Origin: Roseiarcus sp963787135
Lineage (GTDB): Bacteria; Pseudomonadota; Alphaproteobacteria; Rhizobiales; Beijerinckiaceae
Assembly: GCA_963787135.1 (NCBI GenBank)
Contig: CAWBBW010000042.1
Coordinates: 186,001-250,000, forward strand
DNA length: 64,000 nt
Reading direction: 5' to 3'
Position numbers and translations under genes: made by a program. The notes beneath the pieces are model-generated. The model made no database searches. It saw nothing but the letters and a program-made list of their open reading frames with translations, and was not told the origin of the DNA. Within the stretch, counting starts at the first letter, position 1, and every line of letters begins with the position of its first letter. Of the stretch, positions 44,037-53,037 are shown in pieces.

Positions 44037-44690
44037 TCAAAACTGCAGCAGGCGCTGCGCCAGCTTCTGAAACGCGCGGGCGCGATGCGAGAGCGCGGGC
44101 GAACCGTCCGAAGGGAGTCCGTGCTTTTCCTCGGAGTTCATCTCGCCAAATGTTCGCGAATGGCCGTCGGGCCTGAATATCGGGTCGTAACCGAAGCCTT
44201 TGGCGCCGCGCGGCGGGAAAACCAACTCGCCATCAACGCGGCCCTCAAAAACCTCGACCCGCCCGTCGGGCCAAGCGAGCGCCAGCGCGCTGATGAAGTA
44301 CGCCCGCCATGGCCTCGGCGCCCCCGCGGACAGCAATTCCCTTTCTATCCGCGCCATGGCCTTGGCGAAGTCCTTGGCTGCGCCCGCCCAGCGTGCCGAG
44401 TGGATTCCCGGGGCGCCCCCAAGCCCCGCGACGCAGAGCCCCGAGTTGTCGGCAAGCGCGGCTTCGCCGGACGCGCCCGTCGCCGCTTGCGCCTTCAAGA
44501 CGGCATTGTCGCGGAACGTGAGACCGGTTTCTTCCGGCTCAGTCAAGCCGAGGGCGGCGGCGCCGATCGCGTCGACGCCGTAAGGGCTCAAGAGTTCCTT
44601 AATTTCCCCCAGCTTGCCCGCATTGTGCGTCGCCGCAACAATCCGTCCCAAAAGACGGCGGACCGCAGGAGCCGGATCTTCCGAGATCAT
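44037..44690 (-). CDS. rdgB: XTP/dITP diphosphatase
   Basis: 217 residues, HAM1/RdgB family house-cleaning nucleotidase removing dITP and XTP. Motifs: RIVAATHNAGKLGEIKELL, FRDNAVLKAQAA, ALADNSGLCVAGLGGAPGIH and FGYDPIFRPDGHSRTFGEM. ATG 44690 overlaps the stop of the upstream M48 gene; the longer frame is a shadow of that gene. Confidence 0.96.
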   Translation of the reverse strand: MISEDPAPAVRRLLGRIVAATHNAGKLGEIKELLSPYGVDAIGAAALGLTEPEETGLTFRDNAVLKAQAATGASGEAALADNSGLCVAGLGGAPGIHSARWAGAAKDFAKAMARIERELLSAGAPRPWRAYFISALALAWPDGRVEVFEGRVDGELVFPPRGAKGFGYDPIFRPDGHSRTFGEMNSEEKHGLPSDGSPALSHRARAFQKLAQRLLQF

Positions 44691-46165
44691 TCCGCGACAA
44701 TCTTGTAATGCTGGCCGGCGACCAGAGGAACATCGCGCGCGAGCCCATTGAGGATAAGAAACTGGTCGAGCGGATGCGGCAGGAACGCCATCCGGCCCGC
44801 CATGGTTTCCGATGTGTCTGTGCTGCCATCGGCGACGATCTTGATGGCCTGAGCGGCCGCGAGCGCCGAATCTTGCGCGTTGATCAAATGAAACGATTGG
44901 AGCGAGGCGCGAAATTCCGCGTCGACGGCGGGAGACAGCGAGCGCGCCGCGAAGATCAGGCGGTAGACTCTGCCATTCAGTCGCACGGCTCCGAGTCGAA
45001 AGCTCCATTGTTCGCCTTGTGCGACTGCGGTGGCGGCCTCTAGGCCGCCAATCTGCATCGGCTCGACAGAGGTCGTCTTGAGCCCGTCGATCCAGCCGGA
45101 TGCTATGGCGCTCGCGACGGGCGTCGAGTCGGCAATCGCGACGCTGTCGAGACGCAATGCTTCTCCGCCTGCCTGACCGACGCCGATCAACGCCGAGGTC
45201 TGGTTCTCGAGAGTGAAGCCCTCGGGCGCTTCGAAGGCGAAGCCAAGCTTTGGGTGGATGAACCTCGTCCCGCGGACGACCCCCTGGGATGGATCGTCGC
45301 CAAAAGCAAGGCCGTCGATTGCCGCGAGATAGGCGTCCCTGCCTTTGGAGCCCACGCCCGGCGCACCGAATTGCCGCGCCTCCGCGACCGCCTGAGCGAT
45401 GCGCTCCGGCGTCGAGGGATGCGTGGCCATCATGTCTGGTCGATCCGCCGTGCCTGCTCCAGATATCGAAGCGCGAAGCGCGCTCCATTCCCCGAGCGCT
45501 GCGAGAAAGCGCGCCGCGGCGTAGGGGTCGAACCCCGCGTTGGCAATATCCTTGATGCCGATCTGGTCAGCCTCGAACTCCTGCTGGCGGGAAAAGCGGG
45601 CGATGGAAAGCCTCGAGCGAGCCTCAGCCTCGTCAGCGGCCTGCTGTTGACCCAGAACCTGCACTTTGACGCGGGTGAAAAGCGCTGCGGTCTTCTCAAA
45701 CTCTGCCCGCTGCGACGCATGGCGAGCGGTTATGTGTGCAATCTCGTGCGCCATGACCGCTGCGATCTCGGATGTGTCTTCGGCGAGCGCCAGAAGGCCT
45801 CTCGTGACGAATATGTCGCCGGAAGGCAGGGCGAAAGCGTTTACGACCGGCGAATTGAGGAGCGCCACCCGGTAGGGCTGAGCCGACGCGCCAGAAGCCG
45901 GCGCAAGCTTCGCGAGCACGCCATCCAGATAACTCTCTGTCGATGGCGCATAATATTCGCCGCCGAATGCGTCGATGAGCCGCTTGCGTTCGGGGCTGAC
46001 CGGCGCGCCGCCCGTAGTGCGCGGCGCGGCGGCGACAGGAGCCTCACCGACCGGCCCGGGCGGCGCGTCGACGGAGGCGCAGGCCGCCAGCCCGAGACAA
46101 AGCGCAGCCGTGAGCGGCGTAACGACGCTGTGCCGTCCGGAGCTTTCCAAGGCGCGTTCTCTCAT
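44687..46165 (-). CDS. M48-family metalloprotease, lipoprotein
   Basis: 492 residues. Signal peptide with lipobox (LGLAACAS), then a peptidase M48 domain with zinc motif AAVMAHEIAHITARHASQR (about residues 135-150) and third ligand in EFEADQIGIKDIA. The C-terminal 230 residues resemble the BepA-like/LysM-type substrate-handling region. Expected on the periplasmic side of the outer membrane, in envelope quality control. Coupled to rdgB downstream (ATGA) and to the nuclease-like gene upstream (4-bp overlap at 46162-46165). Confidence 0.92.
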   Translation of the reverse strand: MRERALESSGRHSVVTPLTAALCLGLAACASVDAPPGPVGEAPVAAAPRTTGGAPVSPERKRLIDAFGGEYYAPSTESYLDGVLAKLAPASGASAQPYRVALLNSPVVNAFALPSGDIFVTRGLLALAEDTSEIAAVMAHEIAHITARHASQRAEFEKTAALFTRVKVQVLGQQQAADEAEARSRLSIARFSRQQEFEADQIGIKDIANAGFDPYAAARFLAALGEWSALRASISGAGTADRPDMMATHPSTPERIAQAVAEARQFGAPGVGSKGRDAYLAAIDGLAFGDDPSQGVVRGTRFIHPKLGFAFEAPEGFTLENQTSALIGVGQAGGEALRLDSVAIADSTPVASAIASGWIDGLKTTSVEPMQIGGLEAATAVAQGEQWSFRLGAVRLNGRVYRLIFAARSLSPAVDAEFRASLQSFHLINAQDSALAAAQAIKIVADGSTDTSETMAGRMAFLPHPLDQFLILNGLARDVPLVAGQHYKIVAE

Positions 46166-47028
46166 TGTCGCAGCTTTTCGGCTCCTGGCGTGTCGCCGCG
46201 ACGCACGATTTCGATCATCGCCGGCTCGCTGACCTCAATTCTCGGACCGACACGATCATCGAGCACGCCGCGCGCCCGGATCGTCTTCCCTTCGAGCGCC
46301 TCGACGGGGCGGCCCGCTTGAGCCAGGGTGGCCTCCAGCCTCCGGGCGATGACAATCGTCGGACCGTCGTGGGAAGCCAGGTCAAGATAGAGACGTGAAC
46401 GGCCGAAGCCAACCCTGCGCACTCGGCCCTCCACGACGACAAAATGCCCATCGCGACCGCGCAGGGCGAGGGCGTCGGAAGCTTGGATCACGGAATATGC
46501 CGGCTCGCTCCACATTCCCAGGCCGGCTCGACGCGCGGAGTCTTCGATGGCGAGTCTCGCGGCGGCGCAACTCCGCGCTTCGAATTCCGGTTTTACGCGG
46601 GCATATCCGGCCGAGAGCATGGCGATTGCAACGGAGCTGACATGTTCGTTGGAGACGTCCTGGATTGAAAGATCCGCGAGGACCCTGCCCCATCGATCCA
46701 ACCCGCTCGCTAACAGTTTGAGCCCGACGTCATGGGCGACGAGCCGATCGGCAAGAAACTTTCGTGCCGCTTCCACCGTTTTGGGCGAGCCCCTCGATGG
46801 ATCCGGGGCCTCCAAACCCGCGAGCCTGACAATTCGGCCGTCCTCGAACGCGATGTCGAGCCGCTCGTCGACGCCGACCACGCGCCCTGTCCCGGAAGGC
46901 GCGCCACAGTCCGCATGGACGAGGGGGCCGGACCCGAGCGCCAGGCAGGCGACTACAAGACGCAGTGCAAGCCCCGTGCCCGCACGCACAATTTGTTCGC
47001 CAAAGCGATGCGCAAGGCCGAAATCCAT
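46162..47028 (-). CDS. Secreted thermonuclease-like (SNase-fold) protein
   Basis: 288 residues. Signal peptide (to about LVHADC), then an SNase-like OB domain with GRIVRLAGLEAPDPSRG and LDRWGRVLADLSIQ, matching the arginine-bearing active-site segments of staphylococcal nuclease, and a C-terminal beta domain (about 190-280). It may be a nuclease or a structural homologue, since the second catalytic acid is not clear. ATG 47028 is chosen because the signal peptide begins there; the longer frame crosses a tRNA gene. Confidence 0.8.
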   Translation of the reverse strand: MDFGLAHRFGEQIVRAGTGLALRLVVACLALGSGPLVHADCGAPSGTGRVVGVDERLDIAFEDGRIVRLAGLEAPDPSRGSPKTVEAARKFLADRLVAHDVGLKLLASGLDRWGRVLADLSIQDVSNEHVSSVAIAMLSAGYARVKPEFEARSCAAARLAIEDSARRAGLGMWSEPAYSVIQASDALALRGRDGHFVVVEGRVRRVGFGRSRLYLDLASHDGPTIVIARRLEATLAQAGRPVEALEGKTIRARGVLDDRVGPRIEVSEPAMIEIVRRGDTPGAEKLRQ

Positions 47029-47096
47029 GCTAATGGCTTTGCCCGCTCCCGGCGTCTTCGTCCAGCGATGGCGTGGGCAGCCTAGCCGTTGGTCAA

Positions 47097-47173
47097 GTCC
47101 CGGTAGCTCAGCAGGATAGAGCACAGGTTTCCTAAACCTGGGGTCAGGGGTTCGACTCCCTTCCGGGACGCCA
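47097..47173 (+). tRNA. tRNA-Arg (anticodon CCT)
   Basis: 77 nt cloverleaf: acceptor GTCCCGG/CCGGGAC, D arm AGCTCAGCAGGATAGAGC, anticodon stem CAGGT/ACCTG around TTCCTAA (anticodon CCT, reads AGG), T arm with GGTTCGACTCC, discriminator G and encoded CCA. The following 47174-47377 holds nothing recognisable. Confidence 0.96.
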
Positions 47174-47377
47174 TTTTCCAGACTGATGCACAGAGATGCA
47201 CGGGAATGAACTTCCGTGCAACAGCGAGACGTATTCACGGGTTCCGAAAGCGGTTCAAGAAATGAGCTCAGCCGTGGTTACCGGGCCCCGGCGCCCAGAC
47301 GAAGCCATCGATCTTCCTCTGCGTCACGCCCAACAACCCCAGTTCAAAGCCTCCCAGCGTTGCGCAATGGGCTCCGT

Positions 47378-47710
47378 TCATTCTTGGCGTAGCCCCGGAC
47401 GGTCGCTGAGGCCGACGATCGCCCCTCCGTCGGCCCGCAGGCCGATGGAGGTCGGAAAGTCCGGCGCCCACAAGGCCTCGTGGCGGTGCTCCGCGAGACG
47501 AAGGCAGTGGATCCGCTTGCCGCCGATGTCGACCCAGAGGAGCGGATTGCTCCGTTCGTCATCGACCGCGCTCTCGTCGACGATGTCCGCGGCGTCGAAA
47601 AACGAGCCTCGGTCCCATCCTGCATTCCTGAGCCGAATAGTAGCCGACCCCGCGTCTGGGCGATACCTATCCGACGAAACTCGGTGATTGACAAGCGGCT
47701 TACGCGCTGA
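47378..47710 (-). pseudogene. SMP-30/gluconolactonase family, N-terminal remnant
   Basis: About 110 residues with the first blades of the SMP-30 beta-propeller: DESAVDDERSNPLLWVDIGG, KRIHCLRLAEHRHEALWAPD and IGLRADGGAIVGLSD. Full-length lactonases have about 290 residues and the catalytic Asp/Asn lies in the missing part. It lies beside an acid-sugar regulator, dehydratase and transporter, where a sugar lactonase would be expected, so it is probably the decayed lactonase of that module. Confidence 0.65.
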
Positions 47711-47723
47711 TTGCATACGCAAT
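47710..47723. promoter_or_regulatory. Palindrome upstream of GntR regulator
   Basis: ATTGC-ATAC-GCAAT, perfect 5-bp arms, 26 bp before the GntR start. Suitable position for autoregulation; assignment is by position only. Confidence 0.45.
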
Positions 47724-47749
47724 AGCAAAAGCTGTCATACTGGTTGGTC

Positions 47750-48472
47750 ATGGACCTTTCCCTCGTGCAATCGAGGCCGGAGGCGGAAGTAGGCCTGGTC
47801 GAGGGCGCCATGCGCGCGATCAACCAGCTCATCCGAGGCGAGCGCCTGCGCGCCGGCGATCCGGTCCCGTCGGAAGCTGGGCTCGCGGCCGAACTCGGCG
47901 TTTCGCGCACCGTCGTGCGGGAAGCGTTCCGGGCGCTCGCAGCTCTCGGAATCATCGATCTCGGGAACGGGCGGCGGGCCCGGGTCGGGACGATCGACAA
48001 GGACGTGCTTGGACTCGTCATCGATCACGCGGTCCATACCGACCAGGCGTCGATCCAGCAGATCTACGACGTTCGCCGCACGATAGAAATGCGCACCGTC
48101 GCGCTCGCCGCGCTGCGCCGCTCCAAGCCGGAGGCAGAGGCGATTAACGCCCAGGCCGCCGCAATGCGCGAGGCCTTTTCGCGTCCCGACGAGGCGATGG
48201 AGCACGACATCGCCTTCCACAGCGCGATTGCCGTCGCTTCGCGCAACCCGCTCTTCGCCCTCATCGTCGGCTCGTTCAGCGTCGTTACGCGCCAGACATG
48301 GCGGATCGGCTGGGACAGCCGCTCGACTGACGCCGAACGGATGGCAAACGTCGAGTGCCACGCGCGCATCGCCGCGGCGATCGAGGCCCGCGAACCCCGC
48401 GTCGCCGAGGCGGCGATGGCGGAGCATTTCGACGGTTCCGTCAAAGCCCTTCTCTCCGCCGGCGTGATTTGA
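47750..48472 (+). CDS. GntR-family regulator, FadR/FCD subfamily
   Basis: 240 residues: winged helix (about 15-85, GDPVPSEAGLAAELGVSRTV, VREAFRALAALGIIDLGNG) and an all-helical FCD effector domain (about 95-235) with metal-ligand pattern RRTIEMR, EHDIAFHSAIA and HARIAAAIEAR. FCD regulators respond to sugar acids or other carboxylates. It heads the dehydratase-ABC transporter set, which starts 4 bp after its stop. ATG 47750 is chosen; an in-frame TTG lies 6 bp upstream. Confidence 0.92.
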   Translation: MDLSLVQSRPEAEVGLVEGAMRAINQLIRGERLRAGDPVPSEAGLAAELGVSRTVVREAFRALAALGIIDLGNGRRARVGTIDKDVLGLVIDHAVHTDQASIQQIYDVRRTIEMRTVALAALRRSKPEAEAINAQAAAMREAFSRPDEAMEHDIAFHSAIAVASRNPLFALIVGSFSVVTRQTWRIGWDSRSTDAERMANVECHARIAAAIEAREPRVAEAAMAEHFDGSVKALLSAGVI

Positions 48473-48476
48473 GGCG

Positions 48477-49685
48477 ATGAAGATCACGGCTCTCGAAACG
48501 ATCCGCATCGCCGAGTTCGCCAATCTCCTTTGGCTCAAGGTCCACACCTCGGAGGGGATTGTTGGCCTCGGCGAGACCTTCTTCCTCGCCCAGACCGTCG
48601 AAGCTTACGTCCATGAATGTTTGGCGCAAAAGCTCATCGGCCGCGATCCGCTCGAGATTGACCGGATTTCGAAAGACCTCGTCGGCTATCTGGGCTTTCG
48701 CTCGACCGGCGCCGAGATGCGCGGCAATTCCGCGCTCGACATCGCGCTTTGGGATGTGTTCGGCAAAGTCGCCGGGCAGCCCCTGGCGCAGCTTCTTGGC
48801 GGCTTCTCGCGCCCGAAAATCCGCACCTACAATACGTGCGCCGGCACCGCCTACATGCGCAAGGCGATCGGCCAAACGACGTCGAACTATGGCACGGCCG
48901 CCGGCGAGCAAGGCCCTTACGATGATCTCAACGGCTTTCTGCATCGCGCCGATGAACTGGCGGGTGAACTTCTAAGCGAAGGGATCACAGCCATGAAGAT
49001 ATGGCCGTTCGATCATGCCGCAGAGAAAACCGACGGAACCTATATCTCCTCCGCGGACCTCAAGGCGGCGCTCGTTCCCTTCGAAAAAATTCGCAAGGCC
49101 GTCGGCGACAAGATCGACATCATGGTCGAGTTTCATTCGATGTGGCAATTGCTGCCGGCGATCACGATCGCGCGCGCCCTTAAGCAATTCGACACTTTCT
49201 GGCATGAAGACCCGATCAAGATGGACAGCCTCGGGTCGCTCAAGCGCTACGCGGAGGCGTCTGCCGCCCCCATTTGCGCATCGGAGACTCTCGGCGGTAG
49301 GGCTGCGTTCCGCGATCTCCTCGAAACCGGGGCGGCCGGCGTCATCATGCTGGATCTCTCCTGGTGCGGCGGGGTCTCCGAGGCCAAGAAAATCGCCGGC
49401 ATGGCCGAAGCCTGGCAGCTCCCGATCGCGCCTCACGACTGCACCGGTCCGGTGGTGCTGGCCGCCTCGACTCATCTGGCGCTCAACGCGCCGAACGCCT
49501 TGGTTCAAGAGAGCGTGCGGGCCTACTATCGCACCTGGTATCGCGACCTTGTGACCGGTCTGCCTGAAGTGAGCGATGGTCAGATCTCTGTTGGCCGTCA
49601 ACCTGGGCACGGCGTCGAACTCCACCCGGATCTGGCTAAGCAATTTACCGTCGAGAGCCGCGTGACGGCCCTCGGAGACAAGTAG
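48477..49685 (+). CDS. Enolase-superfamily acid-sugar dehydratase (mandelate racemase family)
   Basis: 402 residues. N-terminal capping domain (EGIVGLGETFFLAQTVEAYV; GNSALDIALWDVFGKVAGQP) and C-terminal barrel with probable Mg ligands in DIMVEFHSMW, FWHEDPIKMD and ICASETLGG and a catalytic His in PIAPHDCTGP; Lys in AMKIWPFD. The pattern fits dehydratases of gluconate/galactonate/mannonate type; the exact sugar acid cannot be read from sequence. Coexpressed with GntR regulator and ABC importer. Confidence 0.88.
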   Translation: MKITALETIRIAEFANLLWLKVHTSEGIVGLGETFFLAQTVEAYVHECLAQKLIGRDPLEIDRISKDLVGYLGFRSTGAEMRGNSALDIALWDVFGKVAGQPLAQLLGGFSRPKIRTYNTCAGTAYMRKAIGQTTSNYGTAAGEQGPYDDLNGFLHRADELAGELLSEGITAMKIWPFDHAAEKTDGTYISSADLKAALVPFEKIRKAVGDKIDIMVEFHSMWQLLPAITIARALKQFDTFWHEDPIKMDSLGSLKRYAEASAAPICASETLGGRAAFRDLLETGAAGVIMLDLSWCGGVSEAKKIAGMAEAWQLPIAPHDCTGPVVLAASTHLALNAPNALVQESVRAYYRTWYRDLVTGLPEVSDGQISVGRQPGHGVELHPDLAKQFTVESRVTALGDK

Positions 49686-49730
49686 AGAAACGTTCGGGAA
49701 CGAACTGCAACTTTGGAGAGGAGGAAACTC

Positions 49731-50729
49731 ATGGTTAAGCGCACTATCGCATTGCAAGTGTTGACCGGGGTCGGCGCAGCGGCGCTGTCGTTCGCGCTTG
49801 CGGGCACTGCCGCGGCGGACGATAAGCTCAACATCGTCTACACCCATCATTCCTCGGCATCGAACCCGTTCTGGCAGGCGGTGAAAAAAGGCTTCGACGA
49901 CGCTTGCGCCAAGATCCAGGCCAATTGCCAAATGGTCTTCACCCAGACTGAGGGTTCGATCGACCAGGAGGTAGCAAATCAGCAGGCAGCGCTCGCGCGC
50001 AAGCCCGACGCGCTGATCACGACCCTGGTCGACAACAACGCCTTCGTCGCCAATTTGAAGGACGCCAAAGCAAAGGGCGTGATCGTAATTGCCTCGAACG
50101 TCGATGCTACGGAGGGGCCGGAACTCGAATTGCGCCAAGCTTTTGTCGGTCAGAATTTCGTCCCTGCCGGCACGACGCTCGGACGTCGCATGGCCGCCCT
50201 GTTTCCGAAGGACGGCCCGATACGGGTGCTGGTTGGCGTCAATTCCCCGGGCCAGAATTGGTCGGAACAGCGCGCCAAGGGCATCATGAACGGGCTTGAG
50301 GAGTTTAAGAAAGCCAATCCGAACCGCGAGATCACGATCGACCGCCTGGACGTGAGCGCTGACGGCGCGATCGTCAGCGACCGAGTCGGCGCCTATCTCA
50401 GCGCCCATCCGGATACCACGGCCTATATCGAGACTGGACTCTGGCATTCAAACGTGGCGCGCATGCTGAAGGACCGCAACATCGCGCCGGGCAAGATTCT
50501 GCTCGGCGGCTTCGATCTTGCGCCGCAAGTGATCGAGCAGATGAAGGCGGGTTACATCCAGGTGGAAATCGACCAGCAGCCATATGAGCAAGGGTTCCTG
50601 CCGGTGATGCAGGTCTATCTGGAGAAGAAAGTCGGACTGGCTCCGGCCGACATCGACTCGGGCGAGGCGGTGTTCACGCCGGAACAGGCCGATCAGCTGA
50701 TGGATTTGGCCAAACAGGGCGTCCGCTGA
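49731..50729 (+). CDS. Sugar ABC transporter, periplasmic binding protein
   Basis: 332 residues. Signal peptide (cleavage after LAGTAAA), then a Periplasmic_binding_4 (ribose/galactose-type) two-lobed fold: IVYTHHSSASNPFWQAVKKG, QQAALARKPDALITTLVDN, ILLGGFDLAPQVIEQMKAGY, EIDQQPYEQGFLPVMQVYL. ATG 49731 follows GGAGAGGAGG. Captures the substrate for the permease and ATPase that follow. Confidence 0.92.
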   Translation: MVKRTIALQVLTGVGAAALSFALAGTAAADDKLNIVYTHHSSASNPFWQAVKKGFDDACAKIQANCQMVFTQTEGSIDQEVANQQAALARKPDALITTLVDNNAFVANLKDAKAKGVIVIASNVDATEGPELELRQAFVGQNFVPAGTTLGRRMAALFPKDGPIRVLVGVNSPGQNWSEQRAKGIMNGLEEFKKANPNREITIDRLDVSADGAIVSDRVGAYLSAHPDTTAYIETGLWHSNVARMLKDRNIAPGKILLGGFDLAPQVIEQMKAGYIQVEIDQQPYEQGFLPVMQVYLEKKVGLAPADIDSGEAVFTPEQADQLMDLAKQGVR

Positions 50730-50748
50730 ACCGAAAGACCGGAGAATC

Positions 50749-50771
50749 GCGGGGGAGCCAGAGCCCCCCGC
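50749..50771 (+). terminator. Hairpin between binding protein and permease genes
   Basis: GCGGGGG / CCCCCGC with a 9-nt loop and no T-tract. In binding-protein-dependent transporters such stems usually protect the abundant binding-protein mRNA or partly stop transcription, rather than end the operon. Confidence 0.6.
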
Positions 50772-50805
50772 AGCTTCCTGACAACGAGAGCGCGGCAGGG
50801 GCGTC

Positions 50806-51783
50806 GTGAGGAATCTGTTCCGAATCTATCTCGAAAAGCCGGAACTGGCGGGCGTCGCGCTGCTGATCCTGCTCGCCGCCTTGTTCGAGGCGCGCTCGGC
50901 AGGCGCTTTTCTCTCGGGCGACAATCTGCGCGGGATTCTGGGATTGCTGCCCGAAGTCGGACTCGTCTCGATCGGCGTCACGATTCTGATGATCTGCGGC
51001 GAATTCGACCTATCTGTCGGCTCGACATTCGCGTTGACGCCGATGGCGACCTCGCTCTTGATCATTGCCGGCGTGCCGGCCTTTGCGGCGATTCTGCTCG
51101 GCCTCCTGCTCGCCGCCGCAATCGGATTCGCCAACGGATTTATCACTTTGACCTTCGCCATCCCAAGCTTCATCGCGACACTGGGCATGCTGTTCATCGT
51201 TCGCTCGCTGACGGTGGTGATCTCTGGCGGTTTTCCCCCCTTGCTGCCGGACGATCTCGCCACCGGCGAATTCACCCAGTTCGTCGGCCCGGGGGGGTTG
51301 TTCCGCGCATCGTTCATCTGGTTCCTCGCGATCGCGTTCGCCGCTTCGGCGCTGATCGCCAAATCTAATGTCGGCAACTGGATCAAGGCGACGGGCGGCA
51401 ACCTCGAGGCCGCAGGCGCGATGGGCGTGCCGGTGCGGCGGATCAAACTTTTCTGCTTCATGCTGTGCTCCGTGATGGCCGGCTTTGGCGGCATCATTCA
51501 GGTGTTCCGCCTGCATTCACCGCTGCCCTCGATCGGCGACGGGCTCGAGCTTCAGGCGGTCGCCGCCGCGGTGATTGGGGGAACCGCGCTGAGCGGCGGC
51601 GTCGGGACTGTGCTCGGCGCGGTGGTCGGCGCGTTGCTGATCCGCGTCATCGACAATGGACTCGTGATGACCCAGGTCGACGCTAACTGGTTCAAATTCG
51701 CCGTGGGCGCTCTGACGATCTTCGCCGTGGTCTCCAACACGTGGCTGCGTCGAACGGCGCGGCGAATCAAAGTGGCCGGCTGA
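50806..51783 (+). CDS. Sugar ABC transporter permease (RbsC type)
   Basis: 325 residues, BPD_transp_2 family with about nine membrane helices; EFDLSVGSTFALTPMATSLL is the family signature, and GGTALSGGVGTVLGAVVGAL the C-terminal one. GTG 50806. The single permease gene implies a homodimer. 1 bp separates it from the ATPase gene. Confidence 0.92.
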   Translation: MRNLFRIYLEKPELAGVALLILLAALFEARSAGAFLSGDNLRGILGLLPEVGLVSIGVTILMICGEFDLSVGSTFALTPMATSLLIIAGVPAFAAILLGLLLAAAIGFANGFITLTFAIPSFIATLGMLFIVRSLTVVISGGFPPLLPDDLATGEFTQFVGPGGLFRASFIWFLAIAFAASALIAKSNVGNWIKATGGNLEAAGAMGVPVRRIKLFCFMLCSVMAGFGGIIQVFRLHSPLPSIGDGLELQAVAAAVIGGTALSGGVGTVLGAVVGALLIRVIDNGLVMTQVDANWFKFAVGALTIFAVVSNTWLRRTARRIKVAG

Positions 51784-51784
51784 C

Positions 51785-52516
51785 GTGACGCCTCCGCTGA
51801 TCTCGGTACGGCACATTCACAAGTGGTACGCCGGCGTTCATGCCCTCAAGGGCGTCACTCTCGATGTGCGGCCGCGCGAGGTGGTCGGGCTCGTGGGCGA
51901 CAACGGCGCCGGAAAGTCAACATTGATCAAGATCCTCTCGGGCGTTCTGCAGCCTGACAAGGGAGACATTCGCATTGAGGGAAAGCGGGTCGAAATCACG
52001 TCGCCGAAGGTCGCCATGCGCTTCGGCGTCGAAACGATCTATCAGGACGCCTCGATGGTGCCGACGATGTCCATCGCCCGAAACCTCTTCATCGGCCGCG
52101 AGCCATTGCGTCTGGGGATTGGCGGCATTGGCTTCATCGATCATGACCGCATGCGCCGGGAAGCGATAAAGGCGATCGCCGACGTCGACCTGCATCTCCG
52201 CTCGCCTGACGCGTCGCTCGCCGAATTATCAGGCGGACAGCGTCAGGGCGTGGCGATCGCGCGTGCGATGCATTTCAAGTCGCGAATTCTCATCCTCGAC
52301 GAACCGACCAATCATCTGTCGGTCAAAGAGACGGCGAAAGTGCTCGGCTTCGTCCGCGGCCTGCCGGCGCAAGGCGTCACCGGCATCCTCATCAGCCATA
52401 ACCTGCACCATGTCTTGCAATCCTGCGATCGGGTTGTCGCCATGGCGCGTGGCGAGATCGTGTTCGACAAGCAGGTCGCCGAGACCTCTGTCGAGGAGGT
52501 TTCGGACGTCCTGTAG
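51785..52516 (+). CDS. Sugar ABC transporter ATP-binding protein, single domain
   Basis: 243 residues. Walker A GDNGAGKSTLIKILSG, Q-loop ETIYQDASM, signature LSGGQRQGVAIARAM, Walker B RILILDEPTNHLS, switch His in LISHNLHHV. Only one nucleotide domain, as in FrcA, while RbsA-type ATPases carry two; it must act as a homodimer. GTG 51785. Last gene of the import operon. Confidence 0.93.
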   Translation: MTPPLISVRHIHKWYAGVHALKGVTLDVRPREVVGLVGDNGAGKSTLIKILSGVLQPDKGDIRIEGKRVEITSPKVAMRFGVETIYQDASMVPTMSIARNLFIGREPLRLGIGGIGFIDHDRMRREAIKAIADVDLHLRSPDASLAELSGGQRQGVAIARAMHFKSRILILDEPTNHLSVKETAKVLGFVRGLPAQGVTGILISHNLHHVLQSCDRVVAMARGEIVFDKQVAETSVEEVSDVL

Positions 52517-52639
52517 AGGGGACGCCCGCCCGGATCGACGGCGAAAAGGTGTCACCGGGGCTCGGCTCGCTTGGCGTCGCCGTTCCTAAGGCCGCTTCCA
52601 AAACCGAAGCGCGCCATCCCACATCCACTTTCGGTCTGT

Positions 52640-52906
52640 GAGGTATTGACCGCGAAATCGGCGGCGCGCCAGATGGCGGCCGTCATCGCCGCGCTCAAGA
52701 TTCCGGCGCTCGTCATCCACGGCGCCGACGATCCCGTCATACTGGCGGCGCACGGGGAGGACACGGCGCAAAGCATCCCCGGAGCCGAGCTTCTGATCGT
52801 CCCGGGCCTCGGCCATGACTTCACCGAATCCGCCGGGGCGCTCTATCTCAAGGCAATCGGCGATTTTGTCGCCAAGGTCGAGGCGCGGGAGCGGGCGGGC
52901 GCGTAG
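52640..52906 (+). pseudogene. Alpha/beta hydrolase, C-terminal remnant
   Basis: About 88 residues matching the end of an alpha/beta hydrolase: AARQMAAVIAALKIPALVIH, GADDPVILAAHGEDTAQSIP (catalytic Asp region), ELLIVPGLGHDFTESAGALY (catalytic His). The N-terminal two thirds with the nucleophile serine is gone, and the segment AAVIAALKIP looks internally shortened. Confidence 0.65.
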
Positions 52907-53037
52907 TGTCGGGAGTCGGCGAATTGCGCCCGAAATCCTCGTCCTCCGCTAGCACTGCGGCTTTACGCCCCGCGCGCCATTCGCGTAGCATCGCCCCGAA
53001 CCCGCCGCACAGCCGGCGGCATCGAGAGGAGAGCCCC

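Noticed and set aside
47097..47240. tRNA-Arg as an integration site for a mobile element
   Set aside because: No integrase gene and no repeat of the tRNA 3' end was found in the window.
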